Below, piece after piece: positions 37,928-46,825 of a stretch of 51,082 nucleotides of DNA. The position numbers were made by a program, and so were the translations under genes. Position 1 is the first letter of the stretch; each line of letters opens with the position of its first letter. The DNA comes from Acrocarpospora pleiomorpha (GTDB lineage Bacteria > Actinomycetota > Actinomycetes > Streptosporangiales > Streptosporangiaceae). The stretch is from the NCBI RefSeq assembly GCF_009687885.1, contig NZ_BLAF01000009.1, positions 1 through 51,082 on the forward strand, in the 5' to 3' direction. The notes beneath the pieces were generated by a model. The model worked only from the letters and a program-made list of their open reading frames with translations, was not told the DNA's origin and made no database searches.

Positions 37928-39952
37928 ATGCCCAAAACCCTCCTGCGGGCCGCGTCGGCCGTCTTACTGACGCTGACCGCCCTGAACATTCCCCCGGCGT
38001 ACGCCGACGAGGCCGTCGCGGTGACCGTCAACGCGCGCGCCGCGCTGGCCACGGTCCCGGCCACCGGTATCGGAGCCAATCACGCGATCTGGGACTCCTA
38101 CCTGGGCACCGACGACACGGCCGACCGGCTCAAGGACGCGGGCGTGCAGGTGCTGCGCTACCCCGGCGGCTCCTACTCCGACATCTACCACTGGGCCGAC
38201 CACACCGCGCCCGGCGGCTACGTGGCGCCCGGCACCGACTTCGACACCTTCATGCGCGGCGCGCGCCGCACCGGGGCGCAGCCGATGGTGACCGCCAACT
38301 ACGGCACCGCCACCGCCCAGGAGGCCGCCGACTGGGTCAGGCACGCCAACGTCACCAAGAACTACGGCGTGAAGTACTGGGAGATCGGCAACGAGAACTA
38401 CGGCAACGGCCACTACGGCGCGGCCTGGGAGGCCGACAACCACGCCGACAAGAGCCCCGCCGAGTACGCCCGCAACGTCGTGGCCTACTCCAACGCGATG
38501 AAGGCCGTCGACCCGACCATCAAGATCGGCGCGGTGCTGACCACACCCGCCAACTGGCCCGACGGGATCGTGGCCGGCGGCGACGACGGCACCTGGAACA
38601 AGGTCGTCCTGTCGATAGCCGGATCGAAGATCGACTTCGTCATCCTGCACTGGTATCCCGGCGCGTACGACAAGGCCGCCCACATCCCCGACATGATCCA
38701 GCTCACCCGGCGTCAGATCGCCGCCCACGCCGGGCCCGGCTCGGAGCGGATCGGCATCGCGATGACCGAGTTCAACACCGGGACCAGCGGCGCCGGGGAG
38801 AACACCCAGCCCGGCGCGCTGGCCGCCGCCGACGCCTACGCGACCCTGCTGGCCGGCGGGGTGTTCACCGTCAACTGGTGGAACACCCACAACGGCATCG
38901 GCACCCCCAGGCAGGTCGAGGGGCACACCGACTACGGCGACTTCGGCCTGCTGTCCAACGCCAGCTGCACCGCCGACGGCAGCGCGTGCGAACCGGCGGT
39001 CAACACACCCTTCGCGCCGTACTACGCGCTGCAGATGATGAGCCGCTTCGCCCGCCCCGGCGACCAGTTCGTCAAGGCCGCCACCGGCCAGGCGAAGGTC
39101 GCCGCGCACGCGGTCCGCCGCCCCAACGGCGACCTGGCCGTCATGCTGATCAACACCTCCGCCGACACCGCCTACCCCGTCACCATCGGCTACGCCGGGT
39201 TCGGCCCCGCCGCCGGAGCGCCCACCGTGCTGACCCACGTCAACGGCGCCACCAGCATCACCAGCTCGACCGCGGGCAGCGCGACCAGCCAGACCCTGCC
39301 GCCGCTGTCGCTGACCACGGTCGTGGTGCGTCCGGCGACGGCCCCGGCCGGACTGCCGGGCGCGCCGGGACAGCCGACCGCCACCGCCGTCACCGACACG
39401 ACCGCGACGATCTCCTGGCCCGCCGCCACCCCCGGCACGCGCCCGATCGTGAAGTACGAAGTCCACCGCCAGAACGGCGCCATCACCGAACAACTAGGGG
39501 AAACCGGCGGCACCTCATTAGCGGTCGGCAACCTCAGGCCCGGCACCCGCTACACCGTCAACGTGATCGCCCGGGACAGCGGCGGCGGCGTCTCGTGGTC
39601 CTCCCCGCCGTTGACGTTCACCACCGGCACTCCCGCCGCCAGTTCCTGCACGGTACGGCTGACCGATCAGACCAACTGGGGCAGCGGCTACGTCGGCTCC
39701 ATTGACATCACCAACAACGGCGCGCCCATCAACGACTGGACCCTCGACTTCACCTGGCCGAGAACCTGGCAGAACCTGGACGGCGGCTGGAACGCCACCT
39801 GGACCCAGACGGGTTCCGCCGTCAAGGTCGTCGCCAGCGGCCCCATCGCCACCGGAGCCACCACCAACATCGGCTTCGTCGGCAGCTACAGCGGCCCGAA
39901 CGTGCTCCCGTCCGTCTTCACCCTCAACGGAACCATCTGCACCACCCAGTAG
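37928..39952 (+). CDS. Secreted clan-A glycoside hydrolase with Fn3 and CBM2 (arabinofuranosidase-like)
   Basis: A 674-residue secreted enzyme. Residues 1-25 are a signal peptide ending PPAYA. The catalytic part (30-430) has the acid/base motif WEIGNENYG and a probable nucleophile in IAMTEFNTG, the two-Glu arrangement of clan GH-A; the overall pattern (GANHAIWDSYLG, VQVLRYPGGSYSD) is closest to alpha-L-arabinofuranosidase-type families. A fibronectin type III domain (about 445-530) and a C-terminal CBM2 (about 560-674, with several exposed Trp) follow. The start has GAGG seven bases upstream; an in-frame ATG exists at 37913. It probably removes arabinose side chains from plant polysaccharide while bound to cellulose. 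The family number is uncertain. Confidence 0.82.
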   Translation: MPKTLLRAASAVLLTLTALNIPPAYADEAVAVTVNARAALATVPATGIGANHAIWDSYLGTDDTADRLKDAGVQVLRYPGGSYSDIYHWADHTAPGGYVAPGTDFDTFMRGARRTGAQPMVTANYGTATAQEAADWVRHANVTKNYGVKYWEIGNENYGNGHYGAAWEADNHADKSPAEYARNVVAYSNAMKAVDPTIKIGAVLTTPANWPDGIVAGGDDGTWNKVVLSIAGSKIDFVILHWYPGAYDKAAHIPDMIQLTRRQIAAHAGPGSERIGIAMTEFNTGTSGAGENTQPGALAAADAYATLLAGGVFTVNWWNTHNGIGTPRQVEGHTDYGDFGLLSNASCTADGSACEPAVNTPFAPYYALQMMSRFARPGDQFVKAATGQAKVAAHAVRRPNGDLAVMLINTSADTAYPVTIGYAGFGPAAGAPTVLTHVNGATSITSSTAGSATSQTLPPLSLTTVVVRPATAPAGLPGAPGQPTATAVTDTTATISWPAATPGTRPIVKYEVHRQNGAITEQLGETGGTSLAVGNLRPGTRYTVNVIARDSGGGVSWSSPPLTFTTGTPAASSCTVRLTDQTNWGSGYVGSIDITNNGAPINDWTLDFTWPRTWQNLDGGWNATWTQTGSAVKVVASGPIATGATTNIGFVGSYSGPNVLPSVFTLNGTICTTQ

Positions 39953-39963
39953 GCCCGCCTGAG

Positions 39964-40004
39964 AACGAGGTCGCCCATTACCCCGTGTGGCGGGCGACCT
40001 CGTT
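39964..40004. terminator. Strong hairpin terminator between convergent genes
   Basis: A perfect 13-bp stem (39964-39976 with 39992-40004) encloses a 15-base loop, 11 bases after the glycoside hydrolase stop. There is a short TTT on the plus side but no long U-run. As it lies between convergent genes it may act in both directions. Confidence 0.7.
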
Positions 40005-40034
40005 TCGTGTGGGACCCACAGCGACGACGGGTTC

Positions 40035-40084
40035 GGGCGGAGCCCGAGGGGATCAAACGGGCTGGGTGGGTGGGAGTCCCACGG
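40035..40084. repeat. Structured intergenic repeat, copy 2
   Basis: It shares GGCGGAGCCCGAGG and the following CAAA..GGG..GGGTGGG layout with 1-50. Two hairpins are possible: CGGGC-GGA-GCCCG, and GTGGG (40066-40070) with CCCAC (40078-40082). The second stem uses G-C/A-T pairs where copy 1 uses only G-C pairs. It lies 37 bases beyond the PfkB stop on the minus strand. Confidence 0.5.
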
Positions 40085-40087
40085 CGA

Positions 40088-40114
40088 TCGACAGGCGAGG
40101 AGATCGCCTGTCGA
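40088..40114 (-). terminator. Terminator hairpin of the PfkB kinase gene
   Basis: TCGACAGGCGA (40088-40098) and TCGCCTGTCGA (40104-40114) form a perfect 11-bp stem with a five-base loop. It starts six bases beyond the PfkB stop codon. There is no U-run, as is common in high-GC actinomycetes. Confidence 0.7.
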
Positions 40115-40120
40115 ATCACC

Positions 40121-41014
40121 CTAGAGGCGAGGGCGGGCGCCCAGGTTGGCGATGCACTTGGCGGCCAGGGCGTTGCCCGCCGCCAGGGCGTCGGCCGGGG
40201 GCTTGCCGTTCAGCCAGCTCGGCAGGAAACCGGCCGCGAAGGCGTCGCCCGCGCCGGTGCCGTCCACCACGCGGTCGACGGTCTCGGCGGGCACCCGGAC
40301 CGGCTCGGAGCGGCTGTTGGTGTACCAGAGCGCGCCCTCTTTGTTGAGCTTGATCACGACCTGGGGGAACCACGCGGTGAGCACCTTGGCCGCCGCGTCC
40401 GGCTCCTCGCGGCCGGTCAGCACCTTGGCCTGGTCGGCGTTGGCGAACAGCAGCTTGACCCCGTGCGTCCACTCCAGGAACGGCTCGGCCCCGGTGCGTT
40501 CCACCGGCGCGGACGAGGCGCAGTCCACCGAGATCGACATGCCGGCCCTGCGGGCCAGGTCGAGCGCGGCCAGGCCGGCGTCCCTGGAGCCCTCGCAGAT
40601 CAGCGTGTAGCCGGACATGTGCAGGTGGCCACCCTGGGTGAACAGGTCACGCGGCAGGTCTTCTGGCGACAGCGCCGCGTTCGCGCCCGGGTCGGACAAC
40701 ATCGTGCGCTCGCCCTTGTGCGTCACGAGCACGACGCAGGTGCCGGTGGGACGTTCCGGGTCCATCACGAGGCGGGCGTCCACCCCGTAGCCCATCAGCT
40801 CCATGTCACGGTTACGGCCCGTGATGTCGGCGCCCCGGCGGCCGATGAAGGCCACTTCGGAACCTTCCACGGCGAGCCAGGAGGCGATGTTCGCGCCGGA
40901 GCCACCCCCGTGCATGGTGACGATTGCCGGGGTGTCACTGGCGCGGGCGAGCGGGAACCTGGCGCGGGCGACCGCGTCGGTCATGAGATCGCCCACCACG
41001 ACGACCCGGGTCAT
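40121..41014 (-). CDS. PfkB-family carbohydrate kinase
   Basis: A 297-residue ribokinase/PfkB-family kinase that phosphorylates a sugar or nucleoside with ATP. It opens with VVVVGDLMTDAVARA and has the substrate region HGGGSGANIASWLA. The C-terminal signature is DGTGAGDAFAAGF, with the catalytic Asp and the anion-hole glycines. The frame stays open far upstream to 43063, but that part is antisense to the acetyltransferase gene. I use the ATG at 41014, where homologous sequence begins and AGGTGG lies upstream. The exact substrate (ribose, fructose, adenosine or other) cannot be told. It is divergent from the GNAT fusion gene. Confidence 0.9.
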   Translation of the reverse strand: MTRVVVVGDLMTDAVARARFPLARASDTPAIVTMHGGGSGANIASWLAVEGSEVAFIGRRGADITGRNRDMELMGYGVDARLVMDPERPTGTCVVLVTHKGERTMLSDPGANAALSPEDLPRDLFTQGGHLHMSGYTLICEGSRDAGLAALDLARRAGMSISVDCASSAPVERTGAEPFLEWTHGVKLLFANADQAKVLTGREEPDAAAKVLTAWFPQVVIKLNKEGALWYTNSRSEPVRVPAETVDRVVDGTGAGDAFAAGFLPSWLNGKPPADALAAGNALAAKCIANLGARPRL

Positions 41015-41218
41015 GATGTCACCACCTTGCCAACTGCTGAGGGAGGTGAGCCTGCCGCACCATTGGGGGGTCGGCGTCCTCTCCGTGCGATATGAGGCTG
41101 ACGCCGAGAAACTTAACAGCTTCCGGTGACGCCGTGGGGGGTAGAGCGGACACTCGGGCACAGTCGATGCACAAGCGTTGCCCAACCATCCCAAGCCGGG
41201 CGTCGATACGCTCGACCT

Positions 41219-43618
41219 GTGGAACCACCGTACCCGGCGCACTGGGAGGCGGACGTCGTCCTCTCCGACGGCGGCACCGCTCACCTGCGGCCGATCCATC
41301 CCGGCGACGCCGGACTTCTCCGTGATTTTTACTCCCGTTTGTCGGATCAAACGATTTACTTTCGGTTTTTCGGCCCTCGTCCGCGATTGTCCGATCGGGA
41401 GATCGCTTGGTTCACCAACGTGGACCACAATGACCGGGTGGCGCTGATCGCCACCATCGGCACGGAGATGGTGGCCGTCGTCCGTTATGACCGGGTGCAG
41501 CCCCCCGATCACGCCGAGGTGGCCTTCCTCGTCGAGGACGCCCACCAGGGCCGGGGGGTCGCCGCCGTCCTGATGGAACACCTGCGCGCGGCCGCGCGCG
41601 AGCGCGGGATCCGTACCTTCATCGCCGACGTGCTGCCCGCCAACCACCGGATGAACATGCTGTTCCGCCAGGCCGGATACACCGCGCGCAGCACCTTCGC
41701 CGACGGCGTCGTGCGGCTCACCCTCGACCTGGCCACCACCGAGACCGCCGTCGAGGTCACCTCGGCCCGTGAGCATCGCGCTGAGGCCCGCTCGATCCAG
41801 CGGTTGCTCACCCCGGAGTCGGTGGCCGTCATCGGCGCCAGCAGGGAACCCGGCGGCATCGGCCAGACCGTGCTGCGCAACCTGCTGGCCGCCGACTTCA
41901 CCGGCCCGGTCTACCCCGTGCACCGCGAGGTCCGGGCGGTCGCTGGGGTGCGCGCCTATCGCAGCGTCTCCGCGATCGACGGCGACGTGGATCTCGCCAT
42001 CGTCGCCGTCCCGGCCGAAAGCGTGCTCGGCGTGGTCGAGGAATGCGCCCGCAAGGGCGTCAAAGGCCTGGTCGTGGTCTCCAGCGGCTTCGGCGAGACC
42101 GGCGAGGAGGGCGCCGAGAGGCAGCAGGAACTGGTCCGCATCTCCCGCCTGTACGGCATGCGCGTGGTCGGCCCCAACTGCCTCGGCATCGCCAACACCG
42201 ACCCCGGCATCCGCCTCAACGCCACCCTGGCCGCGACCCTGCCCGGCCGTGGCCGGGTGGGCTTCTTCAGCCAGTCGGGAGCGCTCGGGACCGCGCTGCT
42301 GCAGCGGGTGGCGCAGCGCGGCATGGGGATCTCCACGTTCGTCTCCGCCGGGAACCGGGCCGACGTGTCCGGCAACGACCTGCTCCAGTACTGGGAGGAG
42401 GATCCGGCGACCGAGGTGATCCTGCTCTACCTGGAATCGCTCGGGAATCCGCGTAAGTTCGCGCGGCTGGCGCGGCGCATCTCGCGTACCAAGCCGATCG
42501 TGGTGGTCAAGTCGCAGCGGGTGCCGAGCGGGCACGCGGCGTCGGCGCTCGGCCTGCCGGACACCGTGGTGAGCTCGCTGTTCGCCCAGGCCGGGGTGAT
42601 CAGGGTGGACGATCTGACCCAGCTGTTCGATGTGGGCCAGTTGCTGGCCTACCAGCCGCTGCCGGAAGGGCCGCGGGTGGGCATCGTGGGCAATTCCGAC
42701 GCGCTGGCGCTGCTGGCCGCCGACGCCTGCCTGGCCGCGGGTCTTGAACCTGGCACTCCGGTTAATCTGGGCGCACGCGCGGGGGCCGAGGAGTTCGGGA
42801 AGGCGCTCGCGGGTGTGCTGCCGGGGGTGGACGCCGTGGTCGCGATCTACATGCCGCCCATTCCCGGGCGGGCCGACCTGGTGGCCGCCGAGCTGATCAA
42901 GGTGGCCCGGGAGTCCGGGAAACCGGTGCTGGCCACGTTCCAGGGCGAGTGGGGGCTTCCCGCCGAGCTTCGCGTGCCGGGGGAGGGTCCGGAGCGTGGC
43001 TCGATTCCGTCCTATTCGGCGCCGGAGGAGGCCGTTCGGGCGCTGGCGCATGTGGTCAGGCATGCCCGGTGGCGTACCGCACCGGCTGGCACGATTCCGG
43101 AAATTTCGTTAGATCGGGCGGAGGCGCACCGCGTCATCGACGCCGCGCCCGCCGACACCGAGATCGACGCCACCGCCCTGCTCGCCTGTTACGGGATCGA
43201 GGTCGTGACCGAGCCCTCGGCAGGGCCAGCGGTGCCGACCATGGTCGGTGTGGTCCAGGACCGTGACTTCGGGGCGGTCGTGTCGTTCGGGCTCGCCGAT
43301 GTGGCGGCCCGGCTGCTGGGCGATCACGCGTACCGGCTGGCGCCGCTGACCGGGGAGGACGCGGCCGGTCTGGTCCGCGCCGTGCGCACCGCGCCGCTCC
43401 TGTTCGGGGAGTACGGCTACCCGCCCGTGGCCGTACCGGCTCTGGAGGATCTGCTGGTCCGGGTTGGGCTGCTGGCGGACGCGCTGCCCGAGGTGGCCCG
43501 GCTCGATCTCGATCAGGTCCTGGTGGGGGAGGGCGGCGTCACGGTGCTGGGCGCCCGCGCGGTGATCCGGCCCGTGGTCGGCCCTCGCCCCGACGGCGGA
43601 CCCCGCCGCCTTGGCTAG
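41219..43618 (+). CDS. GNAT acetyltransferase fused to acyl-CoA synthetase (ADP-forming)-like region
   Basis: A 799-residue Pat-like fusion. Residues 1-170 are a GNAT domain (LRPIHPGDAGLLRDFYSRL and AFLVEDAHQGRGVAAVLMEH). From about 190 it has a CoA-binding Rossmann domain (SVAVIGASREPGGIGQTVLRN) and succinyl-CoA-ligase-like parts (VGPNCLGIAN, FFSQSGALGTALLQ, VSAGNRADVSGNDLLQYW). The final ATP-grasp-like part is short: after LLACYGIEVV it jumps to GVVQDRDFGAVVSFG, lacking the usual ALK/SHKSDVGGV stretch. Such proteins acetylate lysines of acyl-CoA synthetases; the synthetase-like part is often regulatory. I chose a GTG at 41219, where the typical PYPAHWEADVVLSDGG start lies. There is no clear Shine-Dalgarno, so it may be leaderless. 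Confidence 0.87.
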   Translation: MEPPYPAHWEADVVLSDGGTAHLRPIHPGDAGLLRDFYSRLSDQTIYFRFFGPRPRLSDREIAWFTNVDHNDRVALIATIGTEMVAVVRYDRVQPPDHAEVAFLVEDAHQGRGVAAVLMEHLRAAARERGIRTFIADVLPANHRMNMLFRQAGYTARSTFADGVVRLTLDLATTETAVEVTSAREHRAEARSIQRLLTPESVAVIGASREPGGIGQTVLRNLLAADFTGPVYPVHREVRAVAGVRAYRSVSAIDGDVDLAIVAVPAESVLGVVEECARKGVKGLVVVSSGFGETGEEGAERQQELVRISRLYGMRVVGPNCLGIANTDPGIRLNATLAATLPGRGRVGFFSQSGALGTALLQRVAQRGMGISTFVSAGNRADVSGNDLLQYWEEDPATEVILLYLESLGNPRKFARLARRISRTKPIVVVKSQRVPSGHAASALGLPDTVVSSLFAQAGVIRVDDLTQLFDVGQLLAYQPLPEGPRVGIVGNSDALALLAADACLAAGLEPGTPVNLGARAGAEEFGKALAGVLPGVDAVVAIYMPPIPGRADLVAAELIKVARESGKPVLATFQGEWGLPAELRVPGEGPERGSIPSYSAPEEAVRALAHVVRHARWRTAPAGTIPEISLDRAEAHRVIDAAPADTEIDATALLACYGIEVVTEPSAGPAVPTMVGVVQDRDFGAVVSFGLADVAARLLGDHAYRLAPLTGEDAAGLVRAVRTAPLLFGEYGYPPVAVPALEDLLVRVGLLADALPEVARLDLDQVLVGEGGVTVLGARAVIRPVVGPRPDGGPRRLG

Positions 43619-43764
43619 TACGCCTCTAGCGATAACCCTGGACGGGTAAGGGCAAGGGAAAGGCCCGATACTCATTCCAAATACTGCTAAATCCGTATAT
43701 CTGGGCTGGCGAGAAGGTGGCTTCGCATGTGAAAACCGCGCCCATGACAGGGCAGGATGGACCC

Positions 43765-44349
43765 ATGAGGGATACCCGAGTCTCGGCTGCCGACCTGCGC
43801 GAGGCCATCGACCGCAGCGGCTACTACCCCGACCTGGTCACCGACGCCGTCGACTCCGCCGTAGGGAAAGAGCAGGTAACGGCGTTCGTCGTGCACCACG
43901 AGGCCACGTTCGACCCGGCCATGGAGGTGCGCAGGCACGTCACCGTGCTGGTGCTGTCACCGTCCCGGCTGCTGGTCTGCCACACCGACGAGCATCCGCC
44001 CGCCGAGGGCAACCCCACCTCGCACGCCTCCACCACGACCGAGGCCGTCCGGCTGAGCCGGATCCAGTCGGTCGCGCTCACCCGGGTGGTCCCCGACCCC
44101 GCCTCCTACGTGCCCGGCGTGCCGCCCAGCGAGGTCACCCTGACCATCGGCTGGGGCGCGATCTCGCACGTCGATCTCGAACCGGCCACCTGCGGCGACG
44201 AGAACTGCGACGCCGACCACGGCTACACCGGCGCGGTCACCGCCGACGACCTGCAACTGCGGGTCAGCGAGGCCGCCGACGGTCCTGAGGCGGTCACCCA
44301 CGTCCTCGCCTTCGCCCGCGCCCTGTCCGAAGCCACCGCCAGGAGCTGA
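43765..44349 (+). CDS. DUF5998-like conserved actinobacterial protein
   Basis: A 194-residue protein without signal peptide or membrane helix. It has an N-terminal helical segment (LREAIDRSGYYPDLVTDAV), then a beta-rich part (EVRRHVTVLVLSPSRLLVCHTDEH) that resembles a PH-like fold. A Cys-containing acidic loop, CGDENCDADHGY, follows, and a C-terminal helix. It matches what I know as DUF5998, a family usually found next to an alkaline-phosphatase-superfamily gene, as here. I chose the ATG at 43765, with AGGA seven bases upstream; another ATG is at 43744. It is two bases from the phosphodiesterase gene, so the two are co-expressed. No function is known. Confidence 0.78.
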   Translation: MRDTRVSAADLREAIDRSGYYPDLVTDAVDSAVGKEQVTAFVVHHEATFDPAMEVRRHVTVLVLSPSRLLVCHTDEHPPAEGNPTSHASTTTEAVRLSRIQSVALTRVVPDPASYVPGVPPSEVTLTIGWGAISHVDLEPATCGDENCDADHGYTGAVTADDLQLRVSEAADGPEAVTHVLAFARALSEATARS

Positions 44350-44351
44350 CC

Positions 44352-45467
44352 GTGGCCGGGCCCCACCTCCCCGCGTACGGCGCCGCCTCGCTGAGCGATT
44401 TTCCCGGCTCCCTGCTCGCCACCTTCGGGGGCGGCGGCGACAACACGCTCGGGCTGGAGCCCGCCTCCCGGGTCTGCCTGTTCCTGGTGGACGGGATGGG
44501 CGCCGAACTCCTGCGCGCCCATCCCGGGACGGCCCCGTTCCTGTCCGGCGCGCTGGGCCGCACGATCACGGCCGGGTTTCCGTCCTCCACCCCCACCAGC
44601 CTGGCCACCCTCGGCACCGGCGGCACCCCCGGCGAGCACGGCATGATCGGCATCCAGATGGCGGTCCCCGGCGAGGGCCGCCTCTTCAACTGCCTGCGCT
44701 GGACCGCCCCCGGCCTCCCCATCGACCCCGAGGTCTGGCAGCCCGCCACCACCGTCTACCAGCGCCTTACCGCCCTCGACGTCGACGCCGTCTACGTCGC
44801 CACCGGCGCCTTCGACGGCACCGGCCTCAACCGCGCCGTCTACCGCGGCGTCCACCACCTGCACGCCGAGTCCATCGACGAGCGCATCGAGGGAGTACGG
44901 CACGCGCTCCAAGCCCCCCGCACGTTCGTGACCGTCTACTACAGCGACCTCGACAGCGCCGGCCACCGGTCGGGCTGGGGTTCACCCGCCTGGCTCGAGC
45001 AGCTCGCCATCGTCGACCGCATGGCCGAACGCCTCGCCGAGACCCTGCCGCCGGGCGCGGTCATGTATGTGACCGCCGACCACGGCATGGTCAACGCCAC
45101 CGACAAGGTCGACGTCGACCAGCATCCCGAACTCATGGAGGGCGTCTCCCTGCTCGGGGGCGAAGCCCGGGCTCGGCATGTCTACACGCTCCCGGGCGCC
45201 GCCTCGGCGGTCGAAGCCACCTGGCGGGAGATGCTCGACGGGCGGGCGTGGGTCGTGTCCCGGGAGGAAGCGGTGGATTCCGGGTGGTTCGGGGGGAGCG
45301 TGCGGCGGGAGTGGCTGCCGCGCATCGGGGATGTCGTAGCCGTGCCGTACGGTGGCTGCGTGGTCATCCCGGCGGAGGCCGAGAAGTTGGAGTGGGCATT
45401 CACGGGGTACCACGGGTCGTTGACAGTGGAGGAGCTGAACGTTCCGCTGCTGGAGATCCATCGGTGA
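44352..45467 (+). CDS. Alkaline phosphatase-superfamily (type I phosphodiesterase/nucleotide pyrophosphatase) protein
   Basis: A 371-residue metal-dependent hydrolase. Metal-binding and nucleophile positions are visible: VCLFLVDGMGAELL (first Asp), FPSSTPTSLATLG (Thr nucleophile), YYSDLDSAGHRSG (Asp and His), VTADHGM (Asp-His), and a late His in TGYHGSL. The order matches type I phosphodiesterase/nucleotide pyrophosphatases. There is no signal peptide, so it is cytoplasmic. The start is a GTG two bases after the DUF5998-like stop, with AGGAG inside the upstream gene, implying coupling. Possible substrates are nucleotide diphosphates or phosphodiesters; none can be named from sequence. Confidence 0.86.
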   Translation: MAGPHLPAYGAASLSDFPGSLLATFGGGGDNTLGLEPASRVCLFLVDGMGAELLRAHPGTAPFLSGALGRTITAGFPSSTPTSLATLGTGGTPGEHGMIGIQMAVPGEGRLFNCLRWTAPGLPIDPEVWQPATTVYQRLTALDVDAVYVATGAFDGTGLNRAVYRGVHHLHAESIDERIEGVRHALQAPRTFVTVYYSDLDSAGHRSGWGSPAWLEQLAIVDRMAERLAETLPPGAVMYVTADHGMVNATDKVDVDQHPELMEGVSLLGGEARARHVYTLPGAASAVEATWREMLDGRAWVVSREEAVDSGWFGGSVRREWLPRIGDVVAVPYGGCVVIPAEAEKLEWAFTGYHGSLTVEELNVPLLEIHR

Positions 45468-45495
45468 GTTCGTCTGATCTGCCTGGGGGTGCACG

Positions 45496-46305
45496 ATGGG
45501 GCCGTTGATCGCCGCTGAGAGTCTGGCCGACGAGCGGGTCACCCTGCTCGATGTGCGCTGGCGGCTGGGTGGTCCGCCGGGGATCGAGTCCTACCGCGAA
45601 GGGCACATTCCCGGCGCCGTCTTCTGCGACCTGGACCGGGATCTGGCCGCGCCGCCCGGGCCCGGCGGGCGCCATCCGCTGCCGTCCGCCGAGGACTTCC
45701 AGGCCGCCATGCGCCGTCTCGGGGTGTCGGGCTCCCGGCCCGTCGTGGTCTACGACGAGGCCGAATCCCTGTCCGCCGCGCGCGCCTGGTGGACGTTGCG
45801 ATACTTCGGGCATCCCAGCGTTCGCGTGCTCAATGGCGGACTCCGCGCCTGGATCCGGGCCGGCCTACCGATCACCAAGGACATGCCGGACGTTCCCGTC
45901 GGCGACTTCACCGCCACCCCCGGCGGAATGCCCACCCTGGACGCCGACCAGGCCGCCGACCTCGCCATCACCGGCGTCCTCCTCGACGCCCGCGCCCCCG
46001 AACGCTACCGAGGCGAAACCGAACCCATCGACCCCGTCGCCGGCCACATCCCCGGCGCCGTCAACGCCCCCACCACCCAGAACATCGAACCCGCCGGCCT
46101 CTTCCACACCCCCGACTTCCTCCGCGAACGCTTCAACACCCTAGGCGCCACCCCCGGCATCCCCATCGGCACCTACTGCGGCTCCGGCGTAACCGCCGCC
46201 CACCAACTCCTAGCCCTAGAAGTAGCCAACCTCCCCGCCGCCCTGTACGTCGGCTCCTGGTCCCACTGGATCACCGACCCCACCCGCCCCATCGCCACAG
46301 GCTGA
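45496..46305 (+). CDS. Sulfurtransferase with two rhodanese domains
   Basis: A 269-residue thiosulfate/3-mercaptopyruvate sulfurtransferase. The N-terminal, inactive rhodanese domain has LLDVRWRLGG and YREGHIPGAVF. The C-terminal domain has the catalytic Cys in the loop TYCGSGVTAAH and the conserved end LYVGSWSHWITDPTRP. The CGSGVTA loop leans towards the mercaptopyruvate type, but activity type cannot be fixed. It lies 28 bases after the phosphodiesterase gene on the same strand and may share its transcript. It would transfer sulfane sulfur to cyanide or thiols in the cytoplasm. Confidence 0.93.
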   Translation: MGPLIAAESLADERVTLLDVRWRLGGPPGIESYREGHIPGAVFCDLDRDLAAPPGPGGRHPLPSAEDFQAAMRRLGVSGSRPVVVYDEAESLSAARAWWTLRYFGHPSVRVLNGGLRAWIRAGLPITKDMPDVPVGDFTATPGGMPTLDADQAADLAITGVLLDARAPERYRGETEPIDPVAGHIPGAVNAPTTQNIEPAGLFHTPDFLRERFNTLGATPGIPIGTYCGSGVTAAHQLLALEVANLPAALYVGSWSHWITDPTRPIATG

Positions 46306-46825
46306 CCCCCCTGCAGACCGCCCGCTCGCGCGATCGTCGGCTGTGGCCGGGCGGGACGGCGCAGAGACGAGGGCCAAGGGGAACCCGGCTCCAGGGGCAC
46401 AGCGGCGGCCATCAGAGGGCTTGAGCGTGAGGGCGATTGTGGGGTGAGTACACGCTTCCGGTAAGTGGCGATCATCACGTTCCACCTCAGCTATTCAGCA
46501 TCTGGTCAATACATCTGATAGCTGACTTCCTGACCTGCGCGAACATGGCTCATAGCCGCGTGTTCGGCCAGCACCTTTCGGGTGCTGGGCGAACGAGCGT
46601 CCTCGCAGCCCAGGACGGGTGAACATCAAGATTGTGAACCATCGGGGTTCGCATTGCCGAGGCGGCGCAGGCAACGCGCCCTTGAGCGCCCTGCTGAAGG
46701 CCAGAATGTCCCGCTGGATGCCGAAAGTGTTTGATTCTTGATCTGCTCCACCGCTGGGCACCTGATCTAGAGATCGGGACCTCGGCATGCGATGATCACG
46801 GTTGTGATATTTGGCAGAAAGGGCC
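46306..46825. other. Non-coding stretch of 520 bases
   Basis: No gene with convincing codon pattern is seen on either strand. A 110-codon minus-strand frame (46495-46827) exists but has no recognisable motif. The one clear structure is the hairpin at 46562-46594. Base composition is more even than in the flanking genes, which suggests decayed or intergenic sequence. Confidence 0.6.
46562..46594. repeat. Long imperfect inverted repeat in non-coding DNA
   Basis: CCAGCACC (46568-46575) pairs with GGTGCTGG (46581-46588) around TTTCG. After one G/G mismatch, five more pairs follow (GTTCG with CGAAC). It could be a terminator lacking a U-run, or the end of a decayed mobile element. Confidence 0.5.

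Noticed and set aside
41015..43063. N-terminal extension of the PfkB frame by about 680 codons
   Set aside because: It is antisense to the GNAT fusion gene; PfkB homology begins at the ATG at 41014 and a Shine-Dalgarno lies just before it.
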